This document shows positions 7,688 to 10,396 of a stretch of DNA of 10,396 nt, in pieces. The position numbers and the translations under genes were made by a program. Position 1 is the stretch's first letter, and every line of letters begins with the position of its first letter. Location: positions 1 to 10,396 of the forward strand of contig JACMRO010000255.1 in NCBI GenBank assembly GCA_014376425.1, written 5' to 3'. This DNA comes from Rubritepida sp. (GTDB lineage: Bacteria; Pseudomonadota; Alphaproteobacteria; Acetobacterales; Acetobacteraceae). The notes below the pieces were generated by a model. It saw only the letters and a list, made by a program, of their open reading frames with translations, did not search any database and was not told where the DNA came from.

Positions 7688-7719
7688 CTCGTTGCGATAG
7701 TCGACTGGTTCGCGACGAG
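7688..7719. repeat. Inverted repeat / hairpin
   Basis: CTCGTTGCGA (7688-7697) pairs with TCGCGACGAG (7710-7719) over ten base pairs, one of them a G-T wobble, around a 12-base loop containing the palindrome AGTCGACT. No T-tract follows, so it is not a standard intrinsic terminator. It could be an operator, an attenuator ahead of the small gene, or a remnant of a mobile element. Confidence 0.5.
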
Positions 7720-7748
7720 CTGATGTTGGGACACTCATTGGAAATTCG

Positions 7749-8147
7749 GTGGCGCGCCAGTCTTGTTGGGCAAGCGCCTATGAGACGTATGCTCAATGCA
7801 GGAGAGCTATATTTTTCCAGGAACGCGCGCTTGAAGTCGATGGACTGCCAACATTCAAGATTAAGATTGGACGCCCTTATCAGGAGAGTGATGAAATCCG
7901 GTTTTGCCCATACCGCATTTCGGGACCGCAAACGAAGCACCTTGGACGGTGTGGTGGGGTGGATGCGGTTCAGGCCATGCTCAACGTCTTCTACGTTCTA
8001 TCCGCCGAGGCTGAAGGTTCCCTCGAAAATCTTGAACGTCGCCTTGCCTGGGGTGGGCAGCGGGAGCATTTCGGCTTTCCCAGTCACGAGGCTGATCCCG
8101 AACTGATCGCCGCTCGGCAGAGCCAAAATAGGACAAACGACTTATAG
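7749..8147 (+). CDS. Small protein of unknown function (DUF6968-like pattern); start disputed, possibly frameshifted
   Basis: Function unknown. The well-behaved part begins at ERALEVDG (codons from about 7821) and runs through TFKIKIGRPY, FCPYRISGP, GGVDAVQAMLNVFYVL and RRLAWGG..HFGFP. This order (strand pair, CPY-I, a VDAVQA helix, then W..GFP) is the pattern I associate with small DUF6968-type proteins; that family name is from memory. The longest frame opens at GTG 7749 and gives 132 codons, but the first about 20 residues look unlike the family. Two other starts are possible. One is ATA 7809, four bases after AGGAG. The other is ATG 7796, which enters this frame only if the T5 run at 7812-7816 loses one T. 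The gene is convergent with the acyl-CoA dehydrogenase (14-base gap) and divergent from the tctC-like gene. It lies in lower-GC DNA, suggesting horizontal arrival. Confidence 0.55.
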   Translation: MARQSCWASAYETYAQCRRAIFFQERALEVDGLPTFKIKIGRPYQESDEIRFCPYRISGPQTKHLGRCGGVDAVQAMLNVFYVLSAEAEGSLENLERRLAWGGQREHFGFPSHEADPELIAARQSQNRTNDL

Positions 8148-8161
8148 TTGCGGCAGCACCC

Positions 8162-9295
8162 TCACAACGTCCGGGCGATGATCTCCTTCATCACCTCGCT
8201 GCTCCCGCCATAGATCCGCCCCACCCGCGCATCCGCCCAGGCCCGGCCGATCTCATATTCCGCCATGTAGCCGTAGCCGCCATGGATTTGCAGAAACTGG
8301 TCCAGCAGCCGGTTCTGCATTTCCGTCCCCAGCAGCTTCGCCGCCGCCGCGTCCTCGGCGCTCAGCGCGCCGCGCATGTGCCGCGCGATGCAATCGTCCA
8401 GATAGACGCGGAACATGCTGATCTCGGCCCTCGCCGCCGCCAGGGTGAAGCGATGGGTCTGGAAGTCGAAGACGCTGTGGCCGAAGACCTGCCGGCCTTT
8501 GGCGTATTCGACCGTCTTCTCCAGCATCGTCTCCATCGAAACCCCGGCCCGCACGGCGATCACCAGCCGTTCCTGCGGCAGCTGGTGCATCAGTTGGTGA
8601 AAGCCGCGGTTTTCCACCCCCAGCAGGTTCTCCGCCGGTACCCGCACGTCATCGAAGAACAGTTCGGAGGTGTCCTGCGCATGCAGGCCGATCTTCTCCA
8701 GCCGGCGGCCCTTGGTGAAGCCGGGCGTGCCTTCCTCAACGGCGATCAGGCTGATGCCGCGCCGCCCGCCCGCCGGGTCGGTCTTGCAGCACACCACCAC
8801 GATCCCGGCATTCTGGCCCGAGCTGATGAAGGTTTTGGCGCCGTTGATCACCCAGTGCTCGCCCTCGCGCCGGGCCGTGGTGGTCATCGATTTCAGGTCG
8901 CTGCCCATGCCCGGTTCGGTCATCGCGATGGCGCCGATCATCTCGCCCCTGGCCATCTTCGGCAGCCACTCGTCCTGGCGGCCCTGGGTGGCGTAGGCGG
9001 CGAAATAGGGCACCACGATGTCGCTGTGCAGTTGGAAGGCGACACCGCTGGCATTCACCCGCGCCAGCTCCTCCACCACCACCGCACTGTGGCCGAAATC
9101 GCCGCCGCCGCCGCCATGCTCGGTGGCGAGCATCGGGCAAAGAAAACCCTCCTCGCCCGCGCGGCGCCAAAGGCTGCGGGGGACGATGCCGTCGCGCTCC
9201 CATTGCCGGTGGTTCGGAGCGATTTCGCGGTCGACGAACCGCCGGAACTGGGTGCGGTAGGCTTCGTGGTCTTCGCGGAAGACTGTGCGCATCAT
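8162..9295 (-). CDS. Acyl-CoA dehydrogenase, long-chain (LCAD) type
   Basis: A 377-residue FAD-dependent enzyme introducing the alpha-beta double bond into an acyl-CoA. The flavin/substrate segment AMTEPGMGSDL (124-134) and FISSGQ (156-161) are intact. The catalytic base is placed as in LCAD and isovaleryl-CoA dehydrogenase: Glu242 in LPQERLVIA. The SCAD/MCAD position near the C-terminus is Gly instead of Glu (IYGGSSEVMKE). The tail HGGYGYMAEYEIGRAWADARV resembles human LCAD as I recall it, so long-chain or branched acyl-CoAs are likely substrates. The start is one of two adjacent ATGs (9295 or 9292); a GGGGGGA lies just upstream and spaces better to the second. It follows the racemase gene by 46 bases on the same strand, so cotranscription is likely. 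Confidence 0.93.
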   Translation of the reverse strand: MMRTVFREDHEAYRTQFRRFVDREIAPNHRQWERDGIVPRSLWRRAGEEGFLCPMLATEHGGGGGDFGHSAVVVEELARVNASGVAFQLHSDIVVPYFAAYATQGRQDEWLPKMARGEMIGAIAMTEPGMGSDLKSMTTTARREGEHWVINGAKTFISSGQNAGIVVVCCKTDPAGGRRGISLIAVEEGTPGFTKGRRLEKIGLHAQDTSELFFDDVRVPAENLLGVENRGFHQLMHQLPQERLVIAVRAGVSMETMLEKTVEYAKGRQVFGHSVFDFQTHRFTLAAARAEISMFRVYLDDCIARHMRGALSAEDAAAAKLLGTEMQNRLLDQFLQIHGGYGYMAEYEIGRAWADARVGRIYGGSSEVMKEIIARTL

Positions 9296-9309
9296 TTCCC
9301 CCCAGGCGC

Positions 9310-9338
9310 CGGGGCCGCGGTACTGTCCCCGGACCCCT
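9310..9338. repeat. REP-like imperfect palindrome between racemase and dehydrogenase genes
   Basis: The 46-base gap is dominated by GGGGCCG...CGGACCCC, an imperfect stem with one mismatch around a loop containing GGTACTGTCC. On the reverse strand it reads GGGGTCCGGGGACAGTACCG. I associate a GGGGACAGTACC core with dispersed REP elements of RAYT transposases, from memory only. No second copy was found in the window. Confidence 0.35.
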
Positions 9339-9341
9339 GAT

Positions 9342-10382
9342 CTATTTTTGCGTTGTTGCGAGTGTGGGGGGTTCGGGCAGCGGTGAGAAGCGGGGGGCGG
9401 CGGCGGGCTGCATCACGCCGTCGCGTTCCACAAAAGTCGCGCGCGCCACATTATGCGGATGCGCCGGCGCCTCGGCCATGCTCAGGACGGGGGCCACACA
9501 GGCATCGGTACCGTCGAACAGCGCCGCCCACTCGTCGCGCCCGCGGGTGCGCAGCACGGCCGCGATGCGCGCACGCAGGGCCGGCCAGGTCGCGGCATCG
9601 GCACGGCCGGTGAAATCCGCCTCGTCCAGCCCGATGCCGCGAATGAAACGGGCGAAGAATTGTGGCTCGATCGGCCCCACTGCCAGGAACCCGCCATCGG
9701 CGCAGGCATAGGTGCCGTAGACCGGCGCGCCGCCATCGAGCAGGTTGCCGCCGCGCGGGGCGCCCCAACGGCCGGCGGCTCGCATCCCATAAATCGGCGC
9801 CATGAGCAGCGCCGCCCCGTCGCTCATTGCCGCATCGACCACCTGGCCCGGCCCGCCGCCGCGCACATGCAGCAGGGCGGCCAACACCCCCATCGCCAGC
9901 AGCATCCCGCCGCCGCCGTAATCGCCCACCAGGTTAAGCGGCGGCACCGGCGCCTCGGCGGTGCCGATCGCGTCCAGCGCGCCCGAGATCGCGATATAGT
10001 TGATGTCGTGCCCCGCCATCGCCGACCAGGGGCCGGTCTGCCCCCAGCCGGTCATCCGGCCATAGACGAGGCGGGGATTGCGTGACTGACAGGCCGCGGG
10101 CCCCAGGCCCAGCCGCTCCATCACGCCGGGGCGGAAGCCCTCGATCAGTGCGTCCGCACCCGCCACCAGCTCCAGCAGCCCGGCGATGGCGGCCGCGTCC
10201 TTCAGGTCGAGCGGCCGGGCGGTCTTGCCGCGCGCGGTGATGTCCGTGGGCGGCGGCGGCGGCGTGCCAGGGCGGTCGATGCGCAGGACCTCCGCCCCCA
10301 TATCGGCCAGGAGCATGCCGCAGAAGGGCGCAGGGCCGATGCCCGCCATCTCGATCACCCGGATGCCGGCCAGGGGCTTCAT
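9342..10382 (-). CDS. Alpha-methylacyl-CoA racemase, CaiB/BaiF family III
   Basis: A 346-residue cytoplasmic enzyme that interconverts (R)- and (S)-2-methylacyl-CoA thioesters, so that methyl-branched chains can enter beta-oxidation. It follows Mycobacterium tuberculosis MCR closely as I remember it: AGHDINYIAISGALDAIG with His125-Asp126, NLVGDYGGGGM with Asp154, LLDGGAPVYGTYACADG, and IEPQFFA with Glu239. These match the MCR active-site residues His126, Asp156 and Glu241 in order and spacing, which separates it from CaiB carnitine or formyl-CoA transferases. The start ATG 10382 has GGAGGGG five bases upstream. A five-proline run (41-45) lies in a loop encoded by a GGC triplet run on the plus strand. 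It is upstream of, and likely cotranscribed with, the acyl-CoA dehydrogenase. Confidence 0.93.
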   Translation of the reverse strand: MKPLAGIRVIEMAGIGPAPFCGMLLADMGAEVLRIDRPGTPPPPPTDITARGKTARPLDLKDAAAIAGLLELVAGADALIEGFRPGVMERLGLGPAACQSRNPRLVYGRMTGWGQTGPWSAMAGHDINYIAISGALDAIGTAEAPVPPLNLVGDYGGGGMLLAMGVLAALLHVRGGGPGQVVDAAMSDGAALLMAPIYGMRAAGRWGAPRGGNLLDGGAPVYGTYACADGGFLAVGPIEPQFFARFIRGIGLDEADFTGRADAATWPALRARIAAVLRTRGRDEWAALFDGTDACVAPVLSMAEAPAHPHNVARATFVERDGVMQPAAAPRFSPLPEPPTLATTQK

Positions 10383-10396
10383 GGCAGCCCCTCCAG

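Larger units (their letters stand above)
7336..7748 (+). other. Lower-GC intergenic stretch without a convincing gene
   Basis: These 413 bases hold the leader of the minus-strand tctC-like gene at the left and no gene I can support. A 95-codon plus-strand reading frame (7413-7700) has no Shine-Dalgarno and no recognisable motif. Base composition drops to about half GC (29 of 60 bases at 7441-7500, against 46 of 60 at 8341-8400). An AT-rich TTTAAAT at 7662-7668 could belong to a promoter of the downstream small gene, but I found no well-spaced -35. Confidence 0.5.

Noticed and set aside
7413..7700. 95-codon plus-strand open frame in the low-GC islet
   Set aside because: It has no ribosome binding site and no recognisable motif, and the hairpin spans its end; not supported as a gene.
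8282..9340. 352-codon plus-strand open frame opposite the acyl-CoA dehydrogenase
   Set aside because: The minus strand encodes a full, motif-complete acyl-CoA dehydrogenase. The plus-strand translation is rich in His, Gln and Arg with no domain.

Overview
The window comes from a GC-rich bacterial chromosome, most likely an alphaproteobacterium. The GC-rich codon choice, an orphan Bug/TctC-type periplasmic binding protein, CoA-linked catabolic genes and a tRNA-Ile2(CAU) of alphaproteobacterial type suggest something like Rhodospirillales/Acetobacteraceae. That placement is inference from sequence style; no taxonomic marker was searched.

Layout. (1) 1-1507, minus strand: the first 502 codons of an elongation factor G gene, running off the left edge. 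It is not preceded by rpsG/rpsL, so it is outside the usual str operon and may be a paralogue. (2) 1694-4558, plus strand: a 954-residue, probably secreted calcium-binding protein. It has seven FG-GAP repeats, enough for one complete seven-bladed beta-propeller, followed by RTX nonapeptide blocks in three long modules of about 102-110 residues and a type I secretion-like C-terminus. (3) 4585-4657: tRNA-Ile2(CAU). (4) 4693-5514, plus strand: an alpha/beta hydrolase of the non-heme peroxidase/arylesterase family, starting 35 bases after the tRNA and overlapping the next gene tail to tail. (5) 5504-7335, minus strand: a tctC-like binding protein gene translationally coupled (TGATG) to a 2,4-dienoyl-CoA-reductase-like SDR in which the expected catalytic Tyr is Trp. 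(6) 7336-8161: a lower-GC islet holding about 410 bases without a convincing gene and a small plus-strand gene of a domain-of-unknown-function type with a confusing start. (7) 8162-10382, minus strand: a long-chain-type acyl-CoA dehydrogenase behind an alpha-methylacyl-CoA racemase (CaiB/BaiF family), separated by 46 bases containing a REP-like imperfect palindrome.

How the genes fit together. The racemase, the acyl-CoA dehydrogenase and the dienoyl-CoA-reductase-like SDR make a coherent set for beta-oxidation of methyl-branched or unsaturated acyl-CoAs, and the Bug protein could capture a related carboxylate in the periplasm. The low-GC islet lies between the two halves of this minus-strand run and looks inserted. 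The RTX/FG-GAP protein, the tRNA and the EF-G gene are functionally unrelated neighbours. No CRISPR array, complete insertion sequence, rRNA or phage gene was seen.
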